Positions 26,580 to 35,044 of a stretch of DNA of 64,000 nucleotides are shown here, one piece after another (position 1 is the first letter of the stretch; each line of letters begins with the position of its first letter). The position numbers were made by a program, and so were the translations under genes. Origin of the DNA: Saccharothrix violaceirubra (GTDB lineage: Bacteria > Actinomycetota > Actinomycetes > Mycobacteriales > Pseudonocardiaceae); NCBI RefSeq assembly GCF_014203755.1, contig NZ_JACHJS010000001.1, forward strand, positions 3,286,001-3,350,000. Reading direction: 5' to 3'. The notes below the pieces were generated by a model that saw only the letters and a program-made list of their open reading frames with translations, was not told where the DNA came from and made no database searches.

Positions 26580-28126
26580 CTACCTTGCTCGTGGGCGGAC
26601 GCGTTCACACCCCCGCCTCTCCCGACGCCACCGCGATGGCCGTGACGGACGGCGTCGTCGTCTGGGTCGGGCAGGACGCGGTCGGCCGCGCCCTGCACCC
26701 GGACGCGGAGGTCGTCGACCTCGACGGCGCGTTCGTCGCACCCGCCTTCGTCGACGCGCACGTGCACGCCACGTCGGCGGGCCTGCTGCTGACCGGTCTC
26801 GACCTCACCGACTGCCCCTCCCCGCAGGCCCTGCTCGACGCCGTGCGGACGTTCGACGGCCCGCTGGTCTGGGGGCACGGTTGGGACGAGACCCGCTGGT
26901 CCGGCCGCGTGCCCACCCGCACCGAACTCGACGCCGCCGCCGGTGGTCGGGTCGTCTACCTGTCCCGCGTGGACGTGCACTCGGCGCTGGCCTCCACCGC
27001 GCTGCTCGACCGCGCGCCCGGCGCCCGCACCGCCGACGGGTGGTCCGAGGACGGCCCGCTGACCCGCGCCGCGCACCACTACGCCCGTGCGGTGGCCAAG
27101 GACGCCATCCCGGTCGACCAACGCCGTGCCGCGCAACGCGCCTTCCTCGACCACGCCCTGTCCCGGGGCGTGGCCGCCGTCCACGAGTGCGCCGGCCCGG
27201 AGATCTCCAGCGTGGCCGACCTCGCCGACCTGCTCGCGATCACCGACGGCCCGCGCGTCACCGGCTACTGGGGCGACCGCGCCCGCATCGCGCTGCCCGT
27301 GGCCGGGTACGCGGGCGACCTGTTCGTGGACGGTGCGTTGGGCTCGCGCACCGCCGCGTTGTGTGCGCCCTACGCCGACGACCCGGCCACGTCAGGCGCC
27401 CGCTACCTCGACGCCGACACCATCGCCGACCACCTGGTCGCGTGCACGGAGGCCGGCCTCCAGGCCGGGTTCCACGTCATCGGCGACGCGGCCGTCGCCG
27501 AGGTCGTCACCGGGTTCGAACGGGCCGCCGCCAAGGTCGGCACGCCCGCGCTCGCCGCCCGCCGGCACCGCCTCGAACACCTGGAGATGATCACCGCCGG
27601 GCAGGCCGCGACGCTTGCGTCCTACGGCGTCGTCGCGTCCGTCCAGCCCCTGTTCGACCACGAGTGGGGCGGCCCGGACGGCATGTACGCGCAGCGGCTC
27701 GGCGTCGACCGCGGCACCGCGCTCAACCCGTTCTCGCGCCTGGCCGCCGCCGGGCTGATCCTCGCGTTCGGCTCCGACGCCCCGGTCACCCCGGTCGACC
27801 CGTGGGCCACGATCCGCGCCGCCGTCCACCACCGCACCGAGGGCCACGGCATCTCCGCGCGGGCCGCGTTCACCGCGCACACCAGGGGCGGCTGGCGCGC
27901 GGCCGGCGTCGACGACGGACTCACCGGCACCCTGCGGCCCGGCGCGTCCGCCACCTACGCGGTGTGGGAGGCGGGGGAGTTGGAGGTCGCCGCACCCGAC
28001 GCCCGCGTACAGCGCTGGTCCACCGATCCGCGCTCGGGTGTGGCGCCGCTGCCCGCGCTCGCCGGCCCCGCGCCGAAGTGCCTGCGCACCGTCCTGGACG
28101 GCCGCACCCTGTGGGCGGCCACGTGA
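26576..28126 (+). CDS. Amidohydrolase family 3 (YtcJ-like)
   Basis: A 516-residue metal-dependent hydrolase: FVDAHVHA (HxH at about 64-66), a mid-domain His (GFHVIGDAAV), RLEHLEM, and the distal metal-binding Asp in FGSDAPVTPVDPW. YtcJ-type enzymes deformylate or deacylate N-substituted amides. It overlaps kdd (GTGA) and is followed by kamD 14 bases later, so it belongs to the lysine operon, yet the classical pathway has no such step. It may cleave an N-acyl pathway intermediate; that is an inference from position. Confidence 0.85.
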   Translation: MTTLLVGGRVHTPASPDATAMAVTDGVVVWVGQDAVGRALHPDAEVVDLDGAFVAPAFVDAHVHATSAGLLLTGLDLTDCPSPQALLDAVRTFDGPLVWGHGWDETRWSGRVPTRTELDAAAGGRVVYLSRVDVHSALASTALLDRAPGARTADGWSEDGPLTRAAHHYARAVAKDAIPVDQRRAAQRAFLDHALSRGVAAVHECAGPEISSVADLADLLAITDGPRVTGYWGDRARIALPVAGYAGDLFVDGALGSRTAALCAPYADDPATSGARYLDADTIADHLVACTEAGLQAGFHVIGDAAVAEVVTGFERAAAKVGTPALAARRHRLEHLEMITAGQAATLASYGVVASVQPLFDHEWGGPDGMYAQRLGVDRGTALNPFSRLAAAGLILAFGSDAPVTPVDPWATIRAAVHHRTEGHGISARAAFTAHTRGGWRAAGVDDGLTGTLRPGASATYAVWEAGELEVAAPDARVQRWSTDPRSGVAPLPALAGPAPKCLRTVLDGRTLWAAT

Positions 28127-28140
28127 GAGGGGAGTGACCC

Positions 28141-29706
28141 ATGGCGCTGCTCGACCTCGATCCCGGGGTGGTCGCCACCGCCCGCCGGCTGGCCGCACGG
28201 GCCGCCGCGCCGGTGGTGGCGCTGGCCCGGGGCCACACCACGGTCGCGGTCGAGCGCGCCACCCTGCGCCTGGCCGGGATCACCGGTGCCGACACCGGGC
28301 ACCCGGCCGGCGACGTGCCATGGGTCAACCGCGTCGTCGACACCGTGCGCGCGCACTGCGGCCTCGAGCACGGCGTCGTCCTGCCGGTGTTCCACGCGTT
28401 GCGCACGCACGGCCTGGCCACGCTGACCGACCTGGCCGAGGCCACCGCCGCCGGCCAGATCCGCTACACGCTGCCGAAAGGCGCCGAACGGACCCGTGCG
28501 GCCCGTGCCGCCACGACCGCCGTCAACCGGGGCCTGCGCGCGATCGACCGCAACCGCGCCACCCGGGACCGGCTCGTCGCGCGCCTGGGCGACCCGCCTT
28601 GCCGACCGTGGCTCTACCTGATCGTCGCGACCGGCGACATCGACGAGGACGTGGTCCAGGCAGCCAACGCCGCCCGCGCGGGCGCCGACGTGATCGCGGT
28701 GATCCGGTCGACCGGCCAGTCCCTGCTCGACTACGTGCCCGAAGGCGCCACCCATCACGGGTTCGCGGGCACCTACGCCACGCAGGAGAACTTCCGGATC
28801 ATGCGCGCCGCGCTGGACGACGTGTCCAAGGAGGTCGGCCGCTACGTCCGGCTCACCAACTACGCGTCGGGCCTGTGCATGCCCGAGATCGCCGTGCTGG
28901 GCGGCCTGGAGCGCCTGGACATGATGCTCAACGACTCCATGTACGGGATCCTGTTCCGCGACATCAACCCGGTGCGCACGTTCGTCGACCAGCGGTTCTC
29001 CCGCCAGGTGCACGCCCGCGCCGGCATCGTGATCAACACCGGTGAGGACAACTACCTCACCACCGCCGACGCCGTGGACGCCGCGCACACCGTGACCGTG
29101 TCGCAGTTGCTCAACGAGCACTTCGCGCAGGAGGCCGGGCTGCCCGACCCCCTGCTGGGCCTGGGCCACGCGTTCGAGATCGACCCGAAGGTGCCCGACA
29201 GCTTCCGCCTCGAACTCGCCCACGCCCTGCTCGCCCGCGAGCTGTTCCCGGACGCGCCGCTCAAGTGGATGCCGCCCACCCGGCACATGACCGGCAACGT
29301 GTTCCAAGGGCAACTGCTCGACGGGTTCTTCAACCTCGCGGGCGTGCTCACCGGCCAGTCCATCCTGCTGGTCGGCATGATGACCGAGGCCGTGGCCACG
29401 CCGTTCCTGTCCGACCGCGACCTCGCCCTGGCCAACGTGCGCTACGTGCTCGACGCGGCGGGCGGCCTGGCCGAGGACTTCCGGCCCGCGCCCGACGGCC
29501 TGATCGTCAAACGCGCCCACCAGGTGCTGGGCGAGGCCGTCGACCTGCTCGGCCGCATCGTGGACGACGGCCTGCTCGCCGCGATCGCCGACGGCACGTT
29601 CGGTCTGATGCGCCGCCCACCCGACGGCGGCAAGGGCGCCGACGGCGTGATCGCCAAGGCCGACGACTACCTCAACCCGGCCGCCGCGGCTTTGGAGGCG
29701 CGATGA
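28141..29706 (+). CDS. kamD: Lysine 5,6-aminomutase alpha subunit
   Basis: A 521-residue KamD/OAM-alpha protein, about the family length (516). Diagnostic segments: RYTLPKGAERTRAAR, IAVIRSTGQSLLDYVPEG, GTYATQENFRIMRAALDDV, CMPEIAVLGGLERLDMMLND and PLKWMPPTRHMTGN. With KamE it moves the terminal amino group of beta-lysine (or D-lysine) to carbon 5, using adenosylcobalamin and PLP (EC 5.4.3.3). GAGGGGAG precedes ATG 28141. Its stop overlaps the kamE start (ATGA). Confidence 0.94.
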   Translation: MALLDLDPGVVATARRLAARAAAPVVALARGHTTVAVERATLRLAGITGADTGHPAGDVPWVNRVVDTVRAHCGLEHGVVLPVFHALRTHGLATLTDLAEATAAGQIRYTLPKGAERTRAARAATTAVNRGLRAIDRNRATRDRLVARLGDPPCRPWLYLIVATGDIDEDVVQAANAARAGADVIAVIRSTGQSLLDYVPEGATHHGFAGTYATQENFRIMRAALDDVSKEVGRYVRLTNYASGLCMPEIAVLGGLERLDMMLNDSMYGILFRDINPVRTFVDQRFSRQVHARAGIVINTGEDNYLTTADAVDAAHTVTVSQLLNEHFAQEAGLPDPLLGLGHAFEIDPKVPDSFRLELAHALLARELFPDAPLKWMPPTRHMTGNVFQGQLLDGFFNLAGVLTGQSILLVGMMTEAVATPFLSDRDLALANVRYVLDAAGGLAEDFRPAPDGLIVKRAHQVLGEAVDLLGRIVDDGLLAAIADGTFGLMRRPPDGGKGADGVIAKADDYLNPAAAALEAR

Positions 29707-30443
29707 CCCGCCACGTCCGCCCCTACGGCGACACCACCGGCGACGGCATGGTGCAGACGTCGTTCACGCTGCCCGTCCCGCCCGGTCCGAAAGCCGACGG
29801 CGCCGCCCGGCTGCTCGCCGAACGCATGGGCATCGACCCGGCGACCGTGGTGCACTCGCACGGCATCGGCGACGGATTCACGTTCTTCGTCGTCTACGGC
29901 CCGGTGCGGCACGTGATCGACCTGGCGGACGTCCGCGTCGTCGAACGCGAGTACCCGCTGCTGTCCCCGGCCGAGGTCAACGCGGCGGTGAAACGCGTGC
30001 TGCGCCGCAAACTCGTGGTCGTGGGCGGCTGCATCGGCACGGACGCGCACACCGTGGGCATCGACGCGATCCTCAACATCAAGGGCTTCGCGGGGGAGAA
30101 GGGGCTGGAGTACTACCGCGAACTGCGCGTGGTCAACCTCGGCGCCCAGGTGTCCGTGCCCGAGCTGGTGCGCCGCGCCCGTGCGGAGAAAGCCGACGCC
30201 GTGCTCGTCTCCCAGGTCGTGACCCAACGTGACGCGCACCTGCTCAACACCCGCGAGCTGGCCGCCGCGTTCCGCGAGGCGCTCGGTGCCCGGCGACCGC
30301 TGCTGGTCGCGGGCGGCCCCCGGTTCGACCCGCTGATGGCCGACGAGTTGGGCGTGGACCGGGTGTTCGGCCGCGGCACCACGCCCGGCGAGGTCGCCAG
30401 TTACCTCGTGCACGCCGTCCACGCCCGGAAGGAGTCCGCGTGA
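29703..30443 (+). CDS. kamE: Lysine 5,6-aminomutase beta subunit
   Basis: A 246-residue cobalamin-binding subunit. The base-off B12 motif DxHxxG is Asp114-x-His116-x-x-Gly119 (TDAHTVG), and Lys127 in [10 protein letters not shown] is the expected PLP-linked lysine (Lys144 in Clostridium sticklandii). The Rossmann domain continues with [12 protein letters not shown]. Both cofactor sites are intact, so the aminomutase should be active if cobalamin is available. Coupled by ATGA to kamD and by GTGA to kal. Confidence 0.95.
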   Translation: MTRHVRPYGDTTGDGMVQTSFTLPVPPGPKADGAARLLAERMGIDPATVVHSHGIGDGFTFFVVYGPVRHVIDLADVRVVEREYPLLSPAEVNAAVKRVLRRKLVVVGGCIGTDAHTVGIDAILNIKGFAGEKGLEYYRELRVVNLGAQVSVPELVRRARAEKADAVLVSQVVTQRDAHLLNTRELAAAFREALGARRPLLVAGGPRFDPLMADELGVDRVFGRGTTPGEVASYLVHAVHARKESA

Positions 30444-30817
30444 AACCGGGATTCGAGGTCACCCACCGCCGGTACGTCCCGCACGCGCACGCCCACTACG
30501 GCGGCGACCTCGTCGACGGCGCCTACAGCCTCGGCCTGTTCGGCGATGTGGCCACCGAACTGCTCATCCGCACCGACGGCGACGAGGGGCTGTTCGCCGG
30601 GTACTCGTCGGTCGAGTTCACCGCGCCGCTGCGGGCGGGCGACGTGGTCGAGGCCACGGCCACGCTCGTCCGCGTCGGCACCCGCTCGCGCGAGCTGGCC
30701 TTCGAGGCCCGCGTGGTGTGCCGGTCGGCGCCCGAACGCGGTCCGTCGGCCGCCGACGTCCTCGACCCGCCGTTGGTCGTGACGCGGGCCAGGGGAACGG
30801 TGGTCGTGCCCGGCTGA
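30440..30817 (+). CDS. kal: 3-aminobutyryl-CoA ammonia-lyase
   Basis: A 125-residue hot-dog-fold protein with the Kal signature [26 protein letters not shown] and [16 protein letters not shown], close to the Fusobacterium/Clostridium enzyme that removes ammonia from (S)-3-aminobutyryl-CoA to give crotonyl-CoA (EC 4.3.1.14). GTG 30440 overlaps the kamE stop. Last gene of the kdd operon. Its presence indicates that the route goes on to CoA-bound C4 products even though Kce is not in the window. Confidence 0.9.
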   Translation: MKPGFEVTHRRYVPHAHAHYGGDLVDGAYSLGLFGDVATELLIRTDGDEGLFAGYSSVEFTAPLRAGDVVEATATLVRVGTRSRELAFEARVVCRSAPERGPSAADVLDPPLVVTRARGTVVVPG

Positions 30818-30932
30818 GGTCGTCGTGCGGGGTCGTTCCGGACCGCGGTACCCGGACGTCCACGCCTTCGCGCGGCTGTGGGTGCGCGGTTCCCGGTCCC
30901 GCCACTTGACCCGGACGGTATACCTCAACGAT

Positions 30933-30945
30933 CATTGACTCAATG
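30933..30945. promoter_or_regulatory. ArsR operator candidate at the arsR start
   Basis: CATTGA-C-TCAATG, a perfect inverted repeat overlapping the ATG of the ArsR fusion gene. Position and AT-rich sequence fit autorepression by the ArsR domain. Confidence 0.5.
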
Positions 30946-31617
30946 GATGCTGACTGGTCTTCGGAGCTGACCGCGCGGGCGCGGCTGCACGCCGCACTGG
31001 GCGAACCCGCCCGGCTGGCGATCGTGGACCGCCTGCTGCTGGGCGACGCCTCGCCGGGCGAGATCGGGCGCGAACTGGGACTGGCGAGCAACCTGCTGGC
31101 ACACCACGTGAAGCTGCTGGAACAGGCCGGTGTGGTCGGACGGTCGCGGTCGGAGGGCGATGCGCGGCGGTCCTACCTGCGGTTGCGGACCGCGGCGTTG
31201 TCCGGGCTCGTGCCGTCGGGCGTGCGGCACGCACGACGCGTGGTGTTCGTGTGCAGCCGGAACTCGGCACGCTCGCAGCTCGCGTCGGCGTTGTGGGCCG
31301 CGCGCAGCGAGGTGCCCGCCGCGTCCGCGGGCACCCGCCCCGCCGGCGAGGTCCACCCGCTCGCGGTCGCGACCGCTAAGGCGCACGGCCTGTCGCTGGC
31401 CCGTGCCCGTCCCCACCACGTCGACCGGGTGATGCGCCCCGACGACCTGGTGGTCGCGGTGTGCGACAACGCCCACGAGGAACTCGACCCCGCCGACCGG
31501 CTGCACTGGTCGGTGCCCGACCCGGCGGCCGTCGGCACCGAGGCCGCCTTCGACGCCGCTTACCACGATCTCGCCGACCGCGTCGACCGGCTCGTACCGG
31601 CGGTCCACGACTCTTGA
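30943..31617 (+). CDS. ArsR regulator fused to LMW-PTP arsenate reductase
   Basis: A 224-residue two-domain protein. Residues 8-90 are a winged helix of ArsR type (ALGEPARLAIVDRLLLG, SNLLAHHVKLLEQAG). Residues 98-220 are a low-molecular-weight phosphatase fold with the Cys-x5-Arg loop CSRNSAR (Cys104-Arg110) and the general-acid DP (WSVPDPAA), as in thioredoxin/mycothiol-linked ArsC. No obvious As(III)-binding cysteine cluster is seen in the ArsR half, so sensing may use Cys104 or the fused domain. It heads the ars operon with the aquaporin and ArsC. No ribosome-binding site; probably leaderless. Confidence 0.88.
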   Translation: MDADWSSELTARARLHAALGEPARLAIVDRLLLGDASPGEIGRELGLASNLLAHHVKLLEQAGVVGRSRSEGDARRSYLRLRTAALSGLVPSGVRHARRVVFVCSRNSARSQLASALWAARSEVPAASAGTRPAGEVHPLAVATAKAHGLSLARARPHHVDRVMRPDDLVVAVCDNAHEELDPADRLHWSVPDPAAVGTEAAFDAAYHDLADRVDRLVPAVHDS

Positions 31618-31643
31618 TCACCGTGCACAGAAGTGGAGTCGCG

Positions 31644-32348
31644 ATGCGGCCCCTGTCCCGACCGCTCGTGGCCGAGTTCCTCGGCAGCCTGCTGCTCGCC
31701 GCCCTGGTGATCGGTTCCGGCATCGCCGCCCGACGCCTCTCGCCCGACGACGTGGGCCTGCAACTGCTGGAGAACGCCGCCGCCACGGCCGCCGGCCTCT
31801 ACGCCCTGATCCTCGTCTTCGGACCGGTGAGCGGCGCGCACCTCAACCCTGTCGTGTCCATCGTGGACGCGGCCTTCGGCGGGCTGCCGTGGCGGCACGT
31901 CGCCCTGTACGTCCCGGTGCAGATCGCCGGCTGCGTCACGGGTGCGATCGTGGCGAACGTGCTGTTCGACGCCGCACCGGTCAGCGTCGCCACCACCGAC
32001 CGGGCCACGTGGCCGCACGCCGCCTCCGAGGTCGTCGCCACCCTGGGCCTGCTGCTGGTGATCTTCTCTCTGACCCGCACCGGACGCGCCACCCGGGTCC
32101 CCGCCGCCGTCGGCGCCTACATCGGCGCCGCCTACTGGTTCACCAGTTCGACCGCCTTCGCCAACCCGGCCGTCACGATCGGCCGCGCGTTCAGCGACAG
32201 CTTCGCCGGGATCGCCCCCGCCTCGGTGCCGGCCTACGTCGCCGCGCAACTGGTCGCGGCGGCGGCGGCGATCCTCCTGCTCCGCGTCCTGTACCCCGTC
32301 GCCCCGGACCCCTGGCCCGTCGGGCGGCCCGTGAAGGAGAACCCATGA
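31644..32348 (+). CDS. aqpS: MIP aquaglyceroporin (AqpS-like, arsenite channel)
   Basis: A 234-residue, six-helix major intrinsic protein. The two pore motifs are HLNPVVS (NPV instead of NPA) and FANPAVT (NPA). In ars operons such channels let As(III), made inside by ArsC, leave the cell down its gradient, as shown for AqpS of Sinorhizobium. AGTGGAG precedes ATG 31644. The stop overlaps arsC (ATGA). No ArsB or Acr3 pump is visible in the window, which makes this channel the likely exit route. Confidence 0.9.
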   Translation: MRPLSRPLVAEFLGSLLLAALVIGSGIAARRLSPDDVGLQLLENAAATAAGLYALILVFGPVSGAHLNPVVSIVDAAFGGLPWRHVALYVPVQIAGCVTGAIVANVLFDAAPVSVATTDRATWPHAASEVVATLGLLLVIFSLTRTGRATRVPAAVGAYIGAAYWFTSSTAFANPAVTIGRAFSDSFAGIAPASVPAYVAAQLVAAAAAILLLRVLYPVAPDPWPVGRPVKENP

Positions 32349-32812
32349 CACCGCGCCCGTCCGTCCTGTTCGTCTGCGTGCACAACGCCGGCCGTTCGCA
32401 GATGGCGGCCGCGTGGCTGACCCTGCTCGCCGGCGACCGCGTCGAGGTCCGGTCCGCCGGGTCCGCCCCCGCCGACCAGGTCAACCCGGCCGTGGTCGAG
32501 GCGATGCGCGAGGTCGGCGTCGACATCTCCGCCCAGTCCCCGAAGATCCTGACCTACGAGGCGGTCCGGGAGTCGGACGTGTGCGTGACCATGGGCTGCG
32601 GCGACGCCTGTCCGGTGTTCCCCGGCAAGCGCTACCTGGACTGGAAGCTCGACGACCCGGCGGGCCAAGGCGTCGAGGCGGTCCGTCCGATCCGCGACGA
32701 GATCAAGGCGCGGGTCGAGGGCCTCGTCGCGGAACTCCTGCCCGCGGACACGACCGTCGATGCCGTCGGCGTCCGGTCGGTTCCCGGGGCTTCCGGGCTC
32801 CGGACGAGTTGA
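32345..32812 (+). CDS. arsC: Arsenate reductase (LMW-PTP family)
   Basis: A 155-residue arsenate reductase. Catalytic loop CVHNAGR (Cys11-Arg17), second redox region TMGCGDACPVFPGKRYLDW with Cys85 and Cys89, and the DDPAGQG segment. Actinobacterial homologues use mycothiol/mycoredoxin. A C-terminal tail of about 20 residues exceeds the family length. Coupled to the aquaporin by ATGA. Confidence 0.94.
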   Translation: MTPRPSVLFVCVHNAGRSQMAAAWLTLLAGDRVEVRSAGSAPADQVNPAVVEAMREVGVDISAQSPKILTYEAVRESDVCVTMGCGDACPVFPGKRYLDWKLDDPAGQGVEAVRPIRDEIKARVEGLVAELLPADTTVDAVGVRSVPGASGLRTS

Positions 32813-33112
32813 TCCACCGGGTGGCGTCCGGCTTCGAGCGGACCAAAGCCCGCGAATCGGTCACCTGTCGGTCGGATCGCCGCCCTCCCCGACGTGTCGG
32901 CAGGGTGGCGCGTGGAGTCCGTGATCTCCGACTCGAACTGGTTCTCACCGGGCGGGGACCGGGCCGCTTCCCCTTCGGCGACGTGGAGTCCCGACGGCCA
33001 GGAGTTCAGGGTCACCACACGCGGCGCCGACGGGAACAGCCACGAGAGCCACTGGTGGGCCGCTACCGGTTTCAGCGCCTGGTCCGACCTCGGCTTCACC
33101 TGGCGCGAAACG
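32813..33112. other. Intergenic stretch with possible lectin-propeller remnant
   Basis: About 300 bases between arsC and the minus-strand regulator. No intact gene. A plus-strand frame at 32894-33109 resembles part of a beta-propeller repeat (see that entry). Confidence 0.45.
32894..33109 (+). pseudogene. Possible beta-propeller (PLL-like) gene fragment
   Basis: The frame contains DGQEFRVTTRGADGNSHESH followed by WWAATGFSAWSDLG, resembling one repeat of the PLL-type propeller found in the PIG-L protein at 4871-6724 (dGR...hF...W-x-x-W-x-DLG). It has no ribosome-binding site, no domain start and runs into the antisense of the regulator, so it would be a relic. It could be chance. Confidence 0.3.
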
Positions 33113-33838
33113 TCACCGAGCTGTTCCCCGGTCGCCGTCCTCGGGAATGGTCGAGTAGACCCGGTGCCAATGGTGGACCGAGCGGACCATGTCGTCGACG
33201 ACGTGGAGGAGGAATTTGCTCAGGTTCTCCAGCCGTGCACCGGCCGGGGTGGTGGTGCCGAGCTTCTCCGCCGCGGTCCCGCAGGCGAGCGCGATCCGGG
33301 TCTGGTTGCGCGCGCCGGCCATGATCGACTGGAACAGGACGTCGTCGTCGATGACGTAGCTCTCCGCGCGGCTGCGCGGATCGCGGTCGCGCCTGATGAG
33401 AGCCTGGTTCTCCAGATAGCCGACCGCTTTGGAGACCGAGGCGGGACTGACGCGCAGGCGCCGCACGAGTTCGGCCGAGGTGAGGCTGCCGCTGTCGGTG
33501 GTGAACAGCGCGGCCAGCACCCTCGCCATCATGTGCGGAAGTCCCGCCTGGACCATCAGTTCCGTGCTCCGCGCGTCCACCTCGTCCAGGAGTCGCGGAT
33601 CCGTCCGGCCGGGATCGCCGGTCGTCGGAGCCGGCCTGCGCCTGCGTGCCGGTCGTGTGCCGGTCCGGTGGGCCGATTCGGCGTCGTAGCCGCCCGGCCC
33701 GCCGTTGCGCATCACCTCGCGCGTGACGGTCGAGGTCGGCCGCTCGATCCGGCGGCCGATGGCGGCGTAGGTCAACCCGTCCCGTAGCCCGGCGGCGATC
33801 TGCCGCCGGTCCGGCAGGGTGAGTCTGTCCCCGGGCAT
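33113..33838 (-). CDS. Regulator with two HTH domains (HTH_38 + MarR-like)
   Basis: A 241-residue protein. Residues 8-45 (LPDRRQIAAGLRDGLTYAAI, then GRRIERPTSTVTREVMRNGG) are an IS30-transposase-type HTH_38. Residues 95-170 form a GbsR/MarR-like winged helix (LTSAELVRRLRVSPASVSKAVGYLEN), with a basic Arg-rich linker between. Divergent from the DrrAB-like exporter, which it probably controls; TGCAACG half-sites lie between the two starts. Confidence 0.82.
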   Translation of the reverse strand: MPGDRLTLPDRRQIAAGLRDGLTYAAIGRRIERPTSTVTREVMRNGGPGGYDAESAHRTGTRPARRRRPAPTTGDPGRTDPRLLDEVDARSTELMVQAGLPHMMARVLAALFTTDSGSLTSAELVRRLRVSPASVSKAVGYLENQALIRRDRDPRSRAESYVIDDDVLFQSIMAGARNQTRIALACGTAAEKLGTTTPAGARLENLSKFLLHVVDDMVRSVHHWHRVYSTIPEDGDRGTAR

Positions 33839-33874
33839 CGCTGTCCTTATCCGTCGACGTCGGCGCCAGCGTAG

Positions 33875-33991
33875 TGCAACGCTGTCGCCGTTGCATTAGT
33901 CGGCAGAGGTCACGCAACAATATTGCTCTTTCTACCTGCGTTTACAGTCTTTATTGCCGAGTGCTCGATTGACGAGTTCGTGTATGCAACG
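33875..33991. promoter_or_regulatory. TGCAACG operator cluster
   Basis: TGCAACG-N7-CGTTGCA at 33875-33895 is a perfect 7-base inverted repeat. Related elements follow: CGCAACAA near 33914 overlapping CAATATTG (33918-33925), and another TGCAACG near 33984. All lie between the divergent regulator and ABC exporter genes. This 243-base intergenic region is clearly AT-richer than its flanks. Confidence 0.6.
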
Positions 33992-34081
33992 TAAATTTCG
34001 CTGTGTCGCGAAGGTCATCGGTGCGAGTGGGCCCGATCCGACGCGCGACTTTCGGAACCTCTTCACGGAAGCGGAATCCTC

Positions 34082-35044
34082 ATGACCGCAACTTCCGGTC
34101 GATCCGCGCTCGCGATGAACGCCGTACGCAAGGCGTACGGCGATCACGTCGTGCTGGGCGGCATCGACCTCGACATCCCCGCTGGATCGATCTTCGCGTT
34201 GCTCGGCCCGAACGGCGCCGGCAAGACCACGCTGGTGCGGATCCTGTCCACGCTCATCCGCGCCGACGCGGGGGAGATGCGCGTGGCCGGCCACGACGTG
34301 GTCCGGGAGCCGGACGCGGTCCGGGCCGCGATCGGCGTCACCGGGCAGTTCTCGGCGGTGGACGGCCTGCTCACCGGCGAGGAGAACCTGCTGCTGATGG
34401 CCGATCTCCTCCGACTGCCGCGCCCGGAGCGGCGGCGACGCTGCGCGGAACTGTTGCGGCGGTTCGACCTGGTGCGAGCGGCCGGGAACCCCGCGATCAC
34501 GTATTCCGGTGGCATGCGCCGCCGCCTGGACCTCGCGATGACGCTCGTCGGCCGGCCCCGGGTGATCTTCCTCGACGAGCCGACCACCGGACTGGACCCG
34601 CGCAGCAGGCGGACCATGTGGGAGATCATCCGCGAGCTGGTGGCCGCCGACGGCGTGACGATCTTCCTCACCACCCAGTACCTGGAGGAGGCCGACCGGC
34701 TCGCGGACCGGCTCGCGGTGTTGCACGAGGGCAGGCTGGTCGCCCAGGGCACCGCGGCGGAACTCAAGCGGCAGGTCGGCGGCGGTCACATCGCACTGCG
34801 GTTCGCCGACGCGCGTGGCTACGACCACGCGGCCAGGACGCTCGACGTGGTGAGCCGCGACGACGAGGAGCGCACGCTGCGCATCGCCGGCCGGGGCGAC
34901 GTCCGATCGCTGCGCGAGGTGCTGGACCGGCTCGACCGCGAGCACCTCGCCGTGGACGAACTCCGGGTCCACGCCCCGGATCTCGACGACGTCTTCCTCG
35001 CTCTGACCGGCAACCCGGTCGCCGAACAGGAGAAAGCCCGATGA
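34082..35044 (+). CDS. ABC exporter ATP-binding protein (DrrA-like)
   Basis: A 320-residue daunorubicin-resistance-type ATPase: Walker A GPNGAGKTT (about 44-52), Q-loop TGQFSAVDGLLTGEEN, signature YSGGMRRRLDLA, Walker B VIFLDEPTTGLDPRSR, H-loop replaced by TTQYLEEADRLADR (Gln instead of His, as is normal in this family), and the DrrA C-terminal domain. Energises drug or lipid export with the following permease; coupled by ATGA. Substrate unknown. Confidence 0.93.
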   Translation: MTATSGRSALAMNAVRKAYGDHVVLGGIDLDIPAGSIFALLGPNGAGKTTLVRILSTLIRADAGEMRVAGHDVVREPDAVRAAIGVTGQFSAVDGLLTGEENLLLMADLLRLPRPERRRRCAELLRRFDLVRAAGNPAITYSGGMRRRLDLAMTLVGRPRVIFLDEPTTGLDPRSRRTMWEIIRELVAADGVTIFLTTQYLEEADRLADRLAVLHEGRLVAQGTAAELKRQVGGGHIALRFADARGYDHAARTLDVVSRDDEERTLRIAGRGDVRSLREVLDRLDREHLAVDELRVHAPDLDDVFLALTGNPVAEQEKAR

